A stretch of 5,992 nucleotides of DNA from Candidatus Kapaibacterium sp. (GCA_023253875.1 JALRFC010000126.1:1-5992); one strand, 5' to 3'. Counted from the stretch's first letter, positions 1 through 5,992 are shown. The notes: a model not told the origin generated them from the letters alone. A program made the numbers and translations.

Positions 1-280
1 TTCCAAAAAAGAACTCATAGGAAAGATGTCTGCAGTGACCAAAGGTGGAACAATCATTATGGACATGAACTATGACAAACAATACGAAAAGTTTGCATTA
101 CCTTCATCTATCTTCATGTCCTTTGATGTACCTGCATTTTCCCTTCCTAAATCCATGACTGGTGACTTACTCGCCGAAAAGAAAAAAGGAAATGAAAAGA
201 AGAATACGAAGGGAAGTGCACAGATATCGTATACGAATATCATTGTCAACAAAGGAATTAGCGAAGAACAGTTTCGCTAA
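1..280 (+). CDS. C-terminal fragment of a putative outer-membrane-lipoprotein-sorting (LolA-like) or related envelope protein
   Basis: The reading frame is open from the left edge (first full codon at base 2) to the TAA at 278-280, so the 5' part lies outside the window; the internal ATG at 26 is probably not the real start. About 93 residues are visible. They begin with an SKKELIGKM stretch, then alternate short beta-like segments (GGTIIMDMNY, SSIFMSFDVP) with a basic, flexible insert (AEKKKGNEKKNTKG), and end with a strand and a NKGISEEQF tail. The alternating strands, the 'MxFDVPAF' segment and the 'KGSAQISYTNIIVNKGI' ending resemble the last strands of LolA/LolB-fold proteins annotated as outer membrane lipoprotein-sorting proteins. 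This is a resemblance from memory, and any exported beta-rich protein would fit. The gene converges on fni with a 4-bp overlap of stop codons. That it is a real coding end is well supported; the function is tentative. Confidence 0.5.
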   Translation, partial: SKKELIGKMSAVTKGGTIIMDMNYDKQYEKFALPSSIFMSFDVPAFSLPKSMTGDLLAEKKKGNEKKNTKGSAQISYTNIIVNKGISEEQFR

Positions 281-288
281 ACTGTTCT
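265..288. terminator. Perfect hairpin over the two convergent stop codons (possible bidirectional terminator)
   Basis: The arms AGAACAGTTT (265-274) and AAACTGTTCT (279-288) are exact reverse complements around a 4-nt loop (CGCT). The hairpin contains the TAA of the + strand gene (278-280) and the TAG of fni (277-279), so it forms the last codons of both. Its position between convergent genes suggests a shared terminator. Neither side has a proper U-tract (TTCGCTAATTCC follows on the - strand, GATTCTTACATG on the + strand), and only four of the ten pairs are G-C. It may instead be a 3'-end stabiliser that blocks antisense read-through. Confidence 0.5.
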
Positions 289-1296
289 GATTCTTACATG
301 AGACAATGCATTGATATTATTTGAACCGGTGAGGAACATAATCCTTTGAAGGTCTTTCATCAGATTATTCAACATTGTTTTCACTGCGAGGATACCCCCT
401 GTATGATAAGCCACGAGTATGGGTCTTGCCATACCGACTGCTTGTGCTCCCATTGCAATAGACATTGCGATATCATGTATATTTCGTATTCCGCCTGAAG
501 AAAAGAGTGTCATACCAACCTGCTCACAATATTCTCGTAATGAGAGTAAACAATAGGATGTCGGCATTCCCCATTCCCTAAAATAGTCCGAATATTCATC
601 TTGATTTCTTTTCATTTCCACTGCAGCCCAACTAGTTCCCCCTTTCCCGGCAACATCAATTGCATCTACACCGACATCATGCAATTTCTTTGCAATCTCA
701 AGTGAAATACCGGAACCAACTTCTTTTACAATGATTGGTATTTCAATTCTCTTTCGAAAATCTTCAATAGCATGTAATACTCCGGAGAATGAGGTATTTC
801 CTTCAGGTTGAAATAACTCTTGTAAGGGATTGGCATGTATGGTGAGGAAATTTGCTGAGATTGAATCAATGATAGTATAAATTCCCTTGTGATTCTCTTT
901 TGATGCTATCTCTGTTGCTCCAATATTGGCGGAAATCAATCCATTTGGCGCTCTTTTTCGAGCAATAGTAAATGATTCACTAGAAGTTTGATCATATAAC
1001 ATAGAGCGCTGAGAACCAAGCACAAATGGAATATTCATATCAGAACACAGTTCAGATAAATCACCATTGATATTCACTGCATCATCAATACCGCCTGTCA
1101 TACCCGAGATAAAGATTGGAAGATTAATTGAATACCCCAAAACATTGGTTGTCATATCAATGTCTTCAACATTCAATTCGGGCAAAGCCATATGAATGAA
1201 TTGATAAGCTTCAAACCCACTTCGAGAACTATGTTCAATATCTGAACCTAGACAAATATCTATGTGATCACGTTTACGATTTGAGTGTGTAGGCAT
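277..1296 (-). CDS. fni: Type 2 isopentenyl-diphosphate delta-isomerase (FMN-dependent)
   Basis: Fni interconverts isopentenyl diphosphate and dimethylallyl diphosphate in the cytoplasm, using reduced FMN and Mg2+, to supply quinone, carotenoid and undecaprenyl synthesis. The 339 residues match the usual family length and all hallmark motifs are present in order: RKRDHI near the N-terminus (7-12, substrate phosphate contacts), SGMTGG (64-69), LGSQR (93-97), ANIGA (123-127), HANPLQE (154-160, with the catalytic Gln and Mg-binding Glu), VKEVGSGIS (190-198), DVAGKGGTSW (214-223), SSGGIRN (266-272) and GAQAVGMARP (283-292, FMN phosphate site). It is a complete TIM-barrel enzyme with no missing key residue. 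The ATG at 1294-1296 is chosen because it lies just before RKRDHI. This start sits 23 bp inside the end of dprA and has no Shine-Dalgarno, so translation probably depends on coupling to dprA. Function is very secure. Confidence 0.96.
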   Translation of the reverse strand: MPTHSNRKRDHIDICLGSDIEHSSRSGFEAYQFIHMALPELNVEDIDMTTNVLGYSINLPIFISGMTGGIDDAVNINGDLSELCSDMNIPFVLGSQRSMLYDQTSSESFTIARKRAPNGLISANIGATEIASKENHKGIYTIIDSISANFLTIHANPLQELFQPEGNTSFSGVLHAIEDFRKRIEIPIIVKEVGSGISLEIAKKLHDVGVDAIDVAGKGGTSWAAVEMKRNQDEYSDYFREWGMPTSYCLLSLREYCEQVGMTLFSSGGIRNIHDIAMSIAMGAQAVGMARPILVAYHTGGILAVKTMLNNLMKDLQRIMFLTGSNNINALSHVRIRTV

Positions 1297-2365
1297 TGGT
1301 CAATCGAATAAAATGCATTCCTGTTAATTGCTTGATGAGTTGTCTGCACTCCAACGCTAAAAGTACAGCTAATGCTTTGGACATGTCAAACATCGTCGAA
1401 GCAATAATCTCATTTATATGTACTTGTTCATCACCAAGCACTTGCAATATAGCATGTTCATCTGAATCACATTCATTCAGTATCATGGGAACTGCTTTCT
1501 GTTTTTTAACAGTAGGTAACATATCAAAAGGGTCTTGTGTCAACATTGCCTTTTGTCGCATCAATAATATGTGATTCCCTTCAGACATCGTCGAATAAAT
1601 ACTACCCGGAATCACATATACATCACGATTCTGTTCAAATGCAAATTGAGCCGTAATCATCGAACCGCCTGATGCACCACTCTCAACAACCAGGACAGAA
1701 GAACTCAAACCACTGATAATTCTATTTCTGCGAGGAAAAAACGGAGGTTTTGCTTTTACATTCATCGAATATTCACTGATGATTGCACCTCCCTGATCTA
1801 TAATCTGTTCTGAAATATATTTAGCAGATTTTGGACTAATCATTTCATGACCCGATGCAATAATAGCATATGTCAATCCATGTGACTCAATCGCTGAAGT
1901 ATGAGCGATCATGTCAATTCCTTGAGCTAAACCACTAATCACGCATATATCATGTTCTGAAAATACTGCTGCATAATGTTTGGCTACTTTTTGTCCATAC
2001 TGTGTTGGATTTCTTGTTCCAACAATTGCATATCCAATTGCCTCATTGAGATTTCCTTTCACATAAAGTATCGGTGGAGGATAATCAATATGCTGTAATA
2101 ATGCAGGATACAAAGGACAATTAAATGTAATGATCTCAATTCCCTTCTCTTTATGCATTTCTCTATGCTGTGTTCCTAATTCTCTGATATATTCATGGAT
2201 TGATCGTTGCTTTTCCATGAACATGGATTGTGGCTTCCCATATGCACAATAGGTTTCTAAACTGGAGTACTTTTCAACTATAGAGCGAAGTAGTGGTCCG
2301 TGGATTGAACTACTTATCGAAAGTCCTATGATTTCATCAATACCCCACTGTGATGAATGCTTCAT
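1274..2365 (-). CDS. dprA: DNA-processing protein DprA (Smf)
   Basis: DprA binds incoming single-stranded DNA in the cytoplasm and loads RecA on it during natural transformation; it also occurs widely in species not known to be competent. The 363 residues show an N-terminal helical region (about 1-70), the lead-in YPALLQHIDYPPPILYVKG (86-104), and the extended Rossmann fold with VGTRNPTQYG (115-124), ISGLAQGID..AH (143-155), GGAIISEY (192-199), FPRRNRIISGLS (210-221), VLVVES (224-229) and SGGSMITA (232-239, family form SGSLITA). A PGS...SEGN segment follows, and a C-terminal winged-helix region (about 300-358, DEHAILQVLGDEQVHINEI) closes it. The usual 'G.D..YP' loop reads SGHEMISP (171-178), a mild divergence. 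The ATG at 2363-2365 lies 12 nt after the oxidoreductase stop, with a weak AAAGGG sequence 8 nt upstream that includes that stop codon. The 3' end overlaps fni by 23 bp. Confidence 0.95.
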   Translation of the reverse strand: MKHSSQWGIDEIIGLSISSSIHGPLLRSIVEKYSSLETYCAYGKPQSMFMEKQRSIHEYIRELGTQHREMHKEKGIEIITFNCPLYPALLQHIDYPPPILYVKGNLNEAIGYAIVGTRNPTQYGQKVAKHYAAVFSEHDICVISGLAQGIDMIAHTSAIESHGLTYAIIASGHEMISPKSAKYISEQIIDQGGAIISEYSMNVKAKPPFFPRRNRIISGLSSSVLVVESGASGGSMITAQFAFEQNRDVYVIPGSIYSTMSEGNHILLMRQKAMLTQDPFDMLPTVKKQKAVPMILNECDSDEHAILQVLGDEQVHINEIIASTMFDMSKALAVLLALECRQLIKQLTGMHFIRLTNAYTLKS

Positions 2366-2377
2366 GTCGTATACCCT

Positions 2378-3937
2378 TTATGTCAAAGACTGAATAACCT
2401 CCCTACCTGATCCGAAGCCATTAGCGAGTGCATTTTCAACGCTAGATGCGGCATCATTGTCTGATGCTCCAAAATATATATTCCCATGTCTTCTTGATGC
2501 CAATTGTGCCGGCCCATTATGTGAACCAGGATATGGAATTGCAAGAGCATGTCCCCATCCAAACACTTCAATCTGATCAATAGATTCAAGTGACTTCCCA
2601 AGATACTGCATTGTTTTTTGGATGATATCGATACCATGTTTGGCTAAAAGAGTATCATCTAAGAGTATATTTCTTTGCTCTTGTGGCATAGCACCAAAGA
2701 TTGAATAGACATAAGAATTACTATTCTTTTGTTTTTCTTGCATTGCATTCGAACAGATGATATCAGTACAAAAAGTACTCGCTTCCGGTGTCCACACATC
2801 CATGATTTGATTTGGAAACAATTCTTCATTACACATAAAGTGCATGGTAGCATAAGGTGGATATTGCATTGTCATCATTGCGGAACGCTGATCATCGGGC
2901 AAATCTTCAATCATAAAAGAAGAGACATGCTTTTGGCCGGTCATGATTGCTCTTTTTGCTTTAATGACATATATCTCATTCTTATCATTGACACATGTTA
3001 CTTGAACACCTTTCATTGTATTTTTCAATGAAAATGCGAGATGACTTGTTTTCACTTTCTCTTTTGGTATGAGCGATGCAATTGCATTATACAATGCATG
3101 CATCCCACCGGGGAATGTATAACGATCTCTTCCAAATTCACTGCCAATTTCTGCTGAGTAAAAATTCAATAAACAAAATGCATTCGCATCATTCAGTGTT
3201 CCACCCATTGAGGATCGGGAATATAAATCAAGTAATGCTTCCAAATACGGTGATGCATATTGACTCAAATATTGTTTAGCCGAGAGTGCATCCAATTCCT
3301 GCTCATAGGGAGTCAATGTACGAGATATAGGATAAGATGGAACTTTTGTATCATCCAATAACACATCTCTGAATCGTTTCATGCCATCTATTTCTCTCTT
3401 CGATAGATCTAGGGTTTGAAGAGAAGAATCTGACCAAAAGTTATGTATCAATTGTCCTTTGTGAAGTACAGCATCCTCAGGTGCCAATAATGGTTTCAAC
3501 CCTGTTCGAGTACATATGCTTTTGATTTCATCCGAATACTCAACGAAATACACTGAACCATATGGGTATTTGATATCATGCATTTCCCCATACACCCCTG
3601 CACCTCCGACTTGATCTTCATTTTCAAGAAGCAATACATCATATCCGGCATCATGTAATGTCAATGCTGCAGAAAGTCCTGATGCACCGGCACCTATGAT
3701 TACTACATCACATGTCAGTTCTTGACTATACTTTGCATCAACTGGTAATGATTTTTCTCTGATATATTGATGAGCGATTGTGAATCGTTGTCTTTTGAGC
3801 TTTGTCTTGGTATTTGGACCCAATACATTCTTCAGTTCAGTCTGTTCATTGCCACAACCCTGCAGAGCGAGATATACCGCACCCGTGCCACCAATTAGCA
3901 CTTTGAGAAAATCTCTTCTATCAGAATAATTGCTCAT
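2378..3937 (-). CDS. Tat-exported, probably lipid-anchored FAD-dependent oxidoreductase (flavin amine-oxidase/desaturase type)
   Basis: The 519-residue protein starts with a twin-arginine signal (SDRRDFLK at 5-12, then a hydrophobic run) that ends in LQGC, a lipobox with Cys28. This predicts folding with cofactor in the cytoplasm, Tat export and lipid attachment in the envelope. A spacer (29-75) precedes the FAD Rossmann motif DVVIIGAGASGLSAA (77-91), whose acidic strand end is LLLENEDQVGG (102-112). The C-terminus GNIYFGASDND...ENALANGFGSG (485-511) is the FAD-closing motif of the flavin amine oxidase, polyamine oxidase and phytoene desaturase superfamily. Motifs such as YPYGSVYF and FGRDRYTFPGGMHAL recall a group of bacterial Tat-lipoprotein FAD enzymes of unknown substrate. 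The substrate cannot be read from the sequence. The start has no Shine-Dalgarno (A/T-rich leader) but gives an ideal Tat signal. It is the first gene of the run leading to dprA and fni. Confidence 0.88.
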   Translation of the reverse strand: MSNYSDRRDFLKVLIGGTGAVYLALQGCGNEQTELKNVLGPNTKTKLKRQRFTIAHQYIREKSLPVDAKYSQELTCDVVIIGAGASGLSAALTLHDAGYDVLLLENEDQVGGAGVYGEMHDIKYPYGSVYFVEYSDEIKSICTRTGLKPLLAPEDAVLHKGQLIHNFWSDSSLQTLDLSKREIDGMKRFRDVLLDDTKVPSYPISRTLTPYEQELDALSAKQYLSQYASPYLEALLDLYSRSSMGGTLNDANAFCLLNFYSAEIGSEFGRDRYTFPGGMHALYNAIASLIPKEKVKTSHLAFSLKNTMKGVQVTCVNDKNEIYVIKAKRAIMTGQKHVSSFMIEDLPDDQRSAMMTMQYPPYATMHFMCNEELFPNQIMDVWTPEASTFCTDIICSNAMQEKQKNSNSYVYSIFGAMPQEQRNILLDDTLLAKHGIDIIQKTMQYLGKSLESIDQIEVFGWGHALAIPYPGSHNGPAQLASRRHGNIYFGASDNDAASSVENALANGFGSGREVIQSLT

Positions 3938-3954
3938 TTTCTATAAAATAATTG

Positions 3955-3976
3955 AGGGCATTCACATGAATGCCCT
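3955..3976 (-). terminator. Rho-independent terminator after the WD40/OmpA operon
   Basis: A perfect 9-bp inverted repeat (AGGGCATTC / GAATGCCCT, loop ACAT) lies 38 nt beyond the stop of the OmpA-like gene. Read on the - strand it is followed by CAATTATTTTATAG, an imperfect U-rich tail. It divides the 77-nt gap between the OmpA-like gene and the oxidoreductase, indicating separate transcription units. A weaker 5-bp hairpin (TTCAG/CTGAA, 3996-4014) followed by a run of six T on the - strand precedes it and could add to termination. No convincing promoter motif for the oxidoreductase was found in the same gap; the tail itself ends 4 nt before its ATG. Confidence 0.75.
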
Positions 3977-4014
3977 GCAAAATAGGAAAAAAGTCTTCAG
4001 ATGCTAGTACTGAA

Positions 4015-4719
4015 TTATACCTTGGTTACCACGATATAAATCGGACCAATATAGCGCTTTCCTTTGGCTGTTTTATACTTCGGAGGTGGGTTTACACTAT
4101 CTGTCTGTCCTGACGCTTTCAGAACGATTTTCTGCTCTCTTACGCCATTATCAATCAAATATTTCTTAATTGCTTGAGCTCTTTCCATAGTGAATGCCTC
4201 ATTCACTGCAGGATCTCCTTCAGCATCAGGATATGTTTGAATCTCGACAGAAACACCAGGATTGAGAATCATCATTTTTTTGACATCAGCCAAATAATCT
4301 TCCGCACCGACACGAAGTTTTGACTTCTTCAATTCAAACGGTGGCACTTCAAGTAAAATCTTACTGCCTTTTGCGAGTGGCTTTACGGTAAAGTCACGAG
4401 AAACGTCAGCATATTTCTTGGAAACAGGAAGCGTTACCTCATATTCATCTTTAAAATAATCAGGAGATTCAAGTTGTACTTTATAAGTTTCACCTTGTTT
4501 CAAACCAGTTACCAGATAAAATCCTGTCGCAGAATTACTTTTAGATGATCCAATCTTTTTATTGTTCTTATCATAGAATGAAACAATAATACTGACAGGA
4601 TTTCTTGTTGTTTGATCAATGACGGCACCTGTAACACTCATGATTTGTTGAGCTTGTGCAGCATTGATTCCGAAGAGGATACAAAATCCAAAGAACATGA
4701 TTAATGATAGATGTTTCAT
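4015..4719 (-). CDS. Exported protein with carboxypeptidase-regulatory-like and OmpA C-terminal (peptidoglycan-binding) domains
   Basis: The 234-residue protein has a clear Sec signal peptide (MKHL, hydrophobic core, cleavage about AQA|QQ after residue 23). Next is a beta-sandwich of the carboxypeptidase regulatory-like type (about 27-113: VTGAVIDQTTRNPVSI..V, TGFYLVTGLKQGETYKVQLE). The OmpA-C domain follows (about 119-234): a VPPFELKKSKL opening, then D165 of YPDAEGD, N173 and R180 of MERAQAIKKYLIDNGV. D165 and R180 are 15 apart, as the peptidoglycan-contacting Asp and Arg are in OmpA proteins. The usual 'RRVE' ending is replaced by KRYIGPIYIVV. There is no lipobox, so it is probably a periplasmic or membrane-associated protein that grips the cell wall. 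The start overlaps the upstream WD40 stop (ATGA) and has a strong AAAGGAGG 6 nt upstream. Domain content matches the C-terminal half of PorE of type IX secretion; this role is an inference. Confidence 0.85.
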   Translation of the reverse strand: MKHLSLIMFFGFCILFGINAAQAQQIMSVTGAVIDQTTRNPVSIIVSFYDKNNKKIGSSKSNSATGFYLVTGLKQGETYKVQLESPDYFKDEYEVTLPVSKKYADVSRDFTVKPLAKGSKILLEVPPFELKKSKLRVGAEDYLADVKKMMILNPGVSVEIQTYPDAEGDPAVNEAFTMERAQAIKKYLIDNGVREQKIVLKASGQTDSVNPPPKYKTAKGKRYIGPIYIVVTKV

Positions 4720-5732
4720 TTTTTTCCTCCTTTGCCTTTGGATTTTTCTTTGCCTTTCACTGCTTCTTTTTTCTCAACAAGCATTTTTACAGTACCATCT
4801 GCACAACCAACCATGATATGATCAGCGCTACTGGTTAAATCCACGCCCCAGATATCTGAACCGACATCCATTGACATGAGATTTTCTCCTGTATCACTAT
4901 TCCAAAGCTTAACAAACTTGTCAAGACTTGCAGTTACAATGGTACGATTGTCTTCAGCCCATGAAACAGATTGAACAATTTCATTATGAGCATTAATGGT
5001 TCTCAATAAAGTTCCTGATGGCATTTCCCATATTTTCACAACACCTTTTTCATCTGCAGAGGCAAGTCTCTTGGAATCAAAGCTATAGAGTACTGTCAGA
5101 ACTTGGGTATCATGTCCTGTAAGCGTAAGTAATGCCTCTTTGGAATTCATATCCGTACTCCAAATTTTGATGGTTTTATCATCACTGCAAGAAGCAAGAT
5201 ATTGACCATCATAGCTATACGCAACATCATTGGTTTTATCGGTATGACCACGTAACGTTTTTACCTCTGTACGAAGTTTGGTATCCCATAACTTCACTGT
5301 GCGATCAAAGCTTGTACTAGCTATATAATCATTTTTGGGACTGAAATATACTCCAATAACTTCAGCTGTATGACCGGTTAGTACATATTGTTGAGTACCA
5401 GTTGCAACATCCCAAACACGAACGGTACGGTCAGTACTTGCACTGGCAATTTGTTTATCATCACCTGAAAATGAGATATTATTGACATGTCCCAAATGGC
5501 CTTTAATCGTCATCAATTCCTTCCCTTCTGGAATTGACCATATCTTAATACTCTCATCCAAACTTGAAGTGGCAAATCGTGTATTGTCTCCATTGACAAA
5601 TACACCGAGGACTTCATCTTCATGCTTTCCTATTGTTTTAATGTCATATGATCGCTGTTGAGCAAATGTCGAAAATGACATCATCATATAACTTGCAATA
5701 GGGATCGCGACATACTTGAATACATTCCGCAT
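4716..5732 (-). CDS. Secreted seven-bladed WD40 beta-propeller protein with lysine-rich tail
   Basis: The 338-residue protein has a Sec signal peptide (MRNVFKY, hydrophobic core, likely cleavage TFA|QQ after residue 24), so it acts outside the cytoplasm. Seven consecutive WD40 repeats fill about residues 34-318. Typical pieces are KGHLGHVNNISFS...DRTVRVWD, TGHTAEVIGVYFS...DRTVKLWD and RGHTDKTNDVAYS...DDKTIKIWS. The seventh blade is degenerate (GTVKMLVE, no Trp). Seven blades are enough to close a propeller, a protein-binding scaffold with no catalytic site. The last 20 residues contain nine Lys (EKKEAVKGKEKSKGKGGKK) and are probably disordered. The gene overlaps the CRD/OmpA-C gene by 4 bp, implying a shared assembly, most likely at the inner face of the outer membrane or in the periplasm. 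The 42-nt gap upstream shows no convincing promoter, and only a weak AAAG precedes the ATG. The fold is certain; the partner is not visible. Confidence 0.92.
   Translation of the reverse strand: MRNVFKYVAIPIASYMMMSFSTFAQQRSYDIKTIGKHEDEVLGVFVNGDNTRFATSSLDESIKIWSIPEGKELMTIKGHLGHVNNISFSGDDKQIASASTDRTVRVWDVATGTQQYVLTGHTAEVIGVYFSPKNDYIASTSFDRTVKLWDTKLRTEVKTLRGHTDKTNDVAYSYDGQYLASCSDDKTIKIWSTDMNSKEALLTLTGHDTQVLTVLYSFDSKRLASADEKGVVKIWEMPSGTLLRTINAHNEIVQSVSWAEDNRTIVTASLDKFVKLWNSDTGENLMSMDVGSDIWGVDLTSSADHIMVGCADGTVKMLVEKKEAVKGKEKSKGKGGKK
4719..4725 (-). other. In-phase A-AAA-AAA heptamer next to the WD40 stop (candidate -1 slippage site)
   Basis: In the WD40 frame the end reads GGA AAA AAA TGA, so the seven A bases are phased as X XXY YYZ, the form used in -1 frameshifting. 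A -1 shift here would bypass the TGA and continue as ATG AAA CAT into the CRD/OmpA-C frame, giving a WD40-CRD-OmpA fusion of about 570 residues. The AGGAGG element is closer to the heptamer than in known stimulators, and only a weak A/T-rich stem is visible downstream. The signal peptide of the second gene also argues for separate translation. The heptamer is certain; its use is speculative. Confidence 0.3.
4726..4733 (-). promoter_or_regulatory. Strong Shine-Dalgarno AAAGGAGG embedded in the upstream coding tail
   Basis: The sequence AAAGGAGG lies 6 nt before the ATG of the CRD/OmpA-C gene and simultaneously encodes part of the Lys-Gly-Gly-Lys-Lys end of the WD40 protein. It is the only strong Shine-Dalgarno in the window; the other starts have weak or no such site. 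Together with the ATGA overlap it supports coupled, efficient translation of the second gene. Confidence 0.8.
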
Positions 5733-5774
5733 CTTTTGTGATTCCCGATTTACAATTGATAATGAGCTATTTGT

Positions 5775-5992
5775 TTATGATTGCTTAAGTTTTTGAATAA
5801 TTTCATCCAGTTCGGATTGCAACTTGGATAAATCCTGATTGTCTTGAGCTTTAACCGCTTTCTTAGAAGAGCTATCAATGATCCCATCAGGGAATTGGTC
5901 AAGAAATGCTATTCTTGCTTCCTGAATCGTTTTTCGTTCCGTTCTGATGAGTCGCTTCAATTCCTTGACAATTGCCAAATCCTTTGAAGTGT
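5775..5992 (-). CDS. C-terminal fragment of a probable MerR-type HTH regulator
   Basis: The frame is open to the right edge of the window, so the N-terminal part is missing; the TTG at 5978 is more likely an internal Leu codon than the start. The visible 72 residues begin TSKDLAIVKELKRLIRTERK, followed by TIQEARIAFLDQFPDG, a hydrophilic linker rich in Ser, Lys and Asp, and a terminal amphipathic helix (DLSKLQSELDEIIQKLKQS). The 'DL..V..LK.LI..E..TI.EAR..L' pattern is what follows the winged helix in short MerR-like regulators of Bacteroidota, where it forms the helix pair leading to the dimerisation coil; the last helix could be that coil. The recognition helix itself is outside the window, so the assignment rests on this pattern alone. 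The gene ends 42 nt before the WD40 gene, on the same strand, and could be co-transcribed with it. Confidence 0.5.
   Translation of the reverse strand, partial: TSKDLAIVKELKRLIRTERKTIQEARIAFLDQFPDGIIDSSSKKAVKAQDNQDLSKLQSELDEIIQKLKQS

Noticed and set aside
70..252. A 60-residue - strand frame with a Phe-rich stretch
   Set aside because: It is the complement of the Lys/Glu-rich codons of the + strand gene; it looks like a membrane segment only because AAG/GAA complements to CTT/TTC.
1296..1574. A 92-residue + strand open frame opposite the dprA 3' end
   Set aside because: It lies wholly antisense to the well-supported dprA C-terminal winged helix, has a Cys/Ser-rich composition typical of a shadow frame, and shows no recognisable domain.
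2383..2853. Two alternative - strand frames inside the oxidoreductase
   Set aside because: They are out-of-frame shadows of the same gene; the main frame runs intact through the FAD C-terminal motif, so there is no sign of a frameshift.
2729..3279. Two + strand frames rich in His and Cys opposite the oxidoreductase
   Set aside because: Both are antisense shadows of a continuous, motif-rich FAD enzyme; the His/Cys abundance comes from complementing ATG/ACA-rich codons.
4738..5700. Internal near-repeats in the WD40 gene considered as DNA repeats
   Set aside because: They reflect the protein-level WD40 periodicity of about 42 residues; the nucleotide copies are diverged, so this is not a recent tandem duplication.
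5733..5774. Possible promoter between the regulator-like gene and the WD40 gene
   Set aside because: No pair of -35/-10 boxes nor a Bacteroidota-type TAnnTTTG with upstream TTTG could be placed convincingly in these 42 bases.

Overview
The window is a compact stretch of low-GC bacterial chromosome. It holds one partial gene on the + strand at the left edge (1-280) and six genes on the - strand that run from the right edge down to 277. The gene content suggests the Bacteroidota/Chlorobiota/Ignavibacteria-Kapabacteria group. The evidence is an exported WD40 propeller beside a carboxypeptidase-regulatory-like plus OmpA-C protein (a domain set known from PorE of type IX secretion), mostly weak or absent Shine-Dalgarno sequences, and a type 2 isopentenyl-diphosphate isomerase. 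The lineage is an inference from domains and style, not a database match.

Layout along the - strand, in transcription order: (1) 5992-5775, the C-terminal part of a small protein that looks like the end of a MerR-type regulator. (2) 5732-4716, a secreted seven-bladed WD40 propeller with a lysine-rich tail. It overlaps by 4 bp (ATGA) with (3) 4719-4015, a secreted protein with a carboxypeptidase-regulatory-like fold and an OmpA-C peptidoglycan-binding domain. A hairpin with a U-rich tail (3955-3976) closes this unit. (4) 3937-2378, a Tat-exported FAD-dependent oxidoreductase with a lipobox; 12 nt later (5) 2365-1274, DprA; overlapping by 23 bp, (6) 1296-277, type 2 IPP isomerase (fni). The fni stop overlaps by 4 bp the stop of the convergent + strand gene, and a perfect 10-bp inverted repeat (265-288) sits across both stops.

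How the genes work together: the WD40 and CRD-OmpA proteins are translationally linked and probably form one cell-envelope assembly. Their combined order (WD40, CRD, OmpA-C) is that of PorE, here split over two reading frames. The oxidoreductase-dprA-fni run looks like a housekeeping operon without an obvious common pathway: an envelope redox enzyme, ssDNA/RecA handling in transformation, and isoprenoid precursor supply.

The most interesting site is the junction at 4716-4733. There the lysine/glycine-rich tail codons of the WD40 gene double as a strong Shine-Dalgarno for the next gene, and an A-AAA-AAA heptamer lies in the right phase for -1 slippage into it. No mobile element, CRISPR array, rRNA or tRNA was seen. 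There is no gap between genes longer than about 80 bases.
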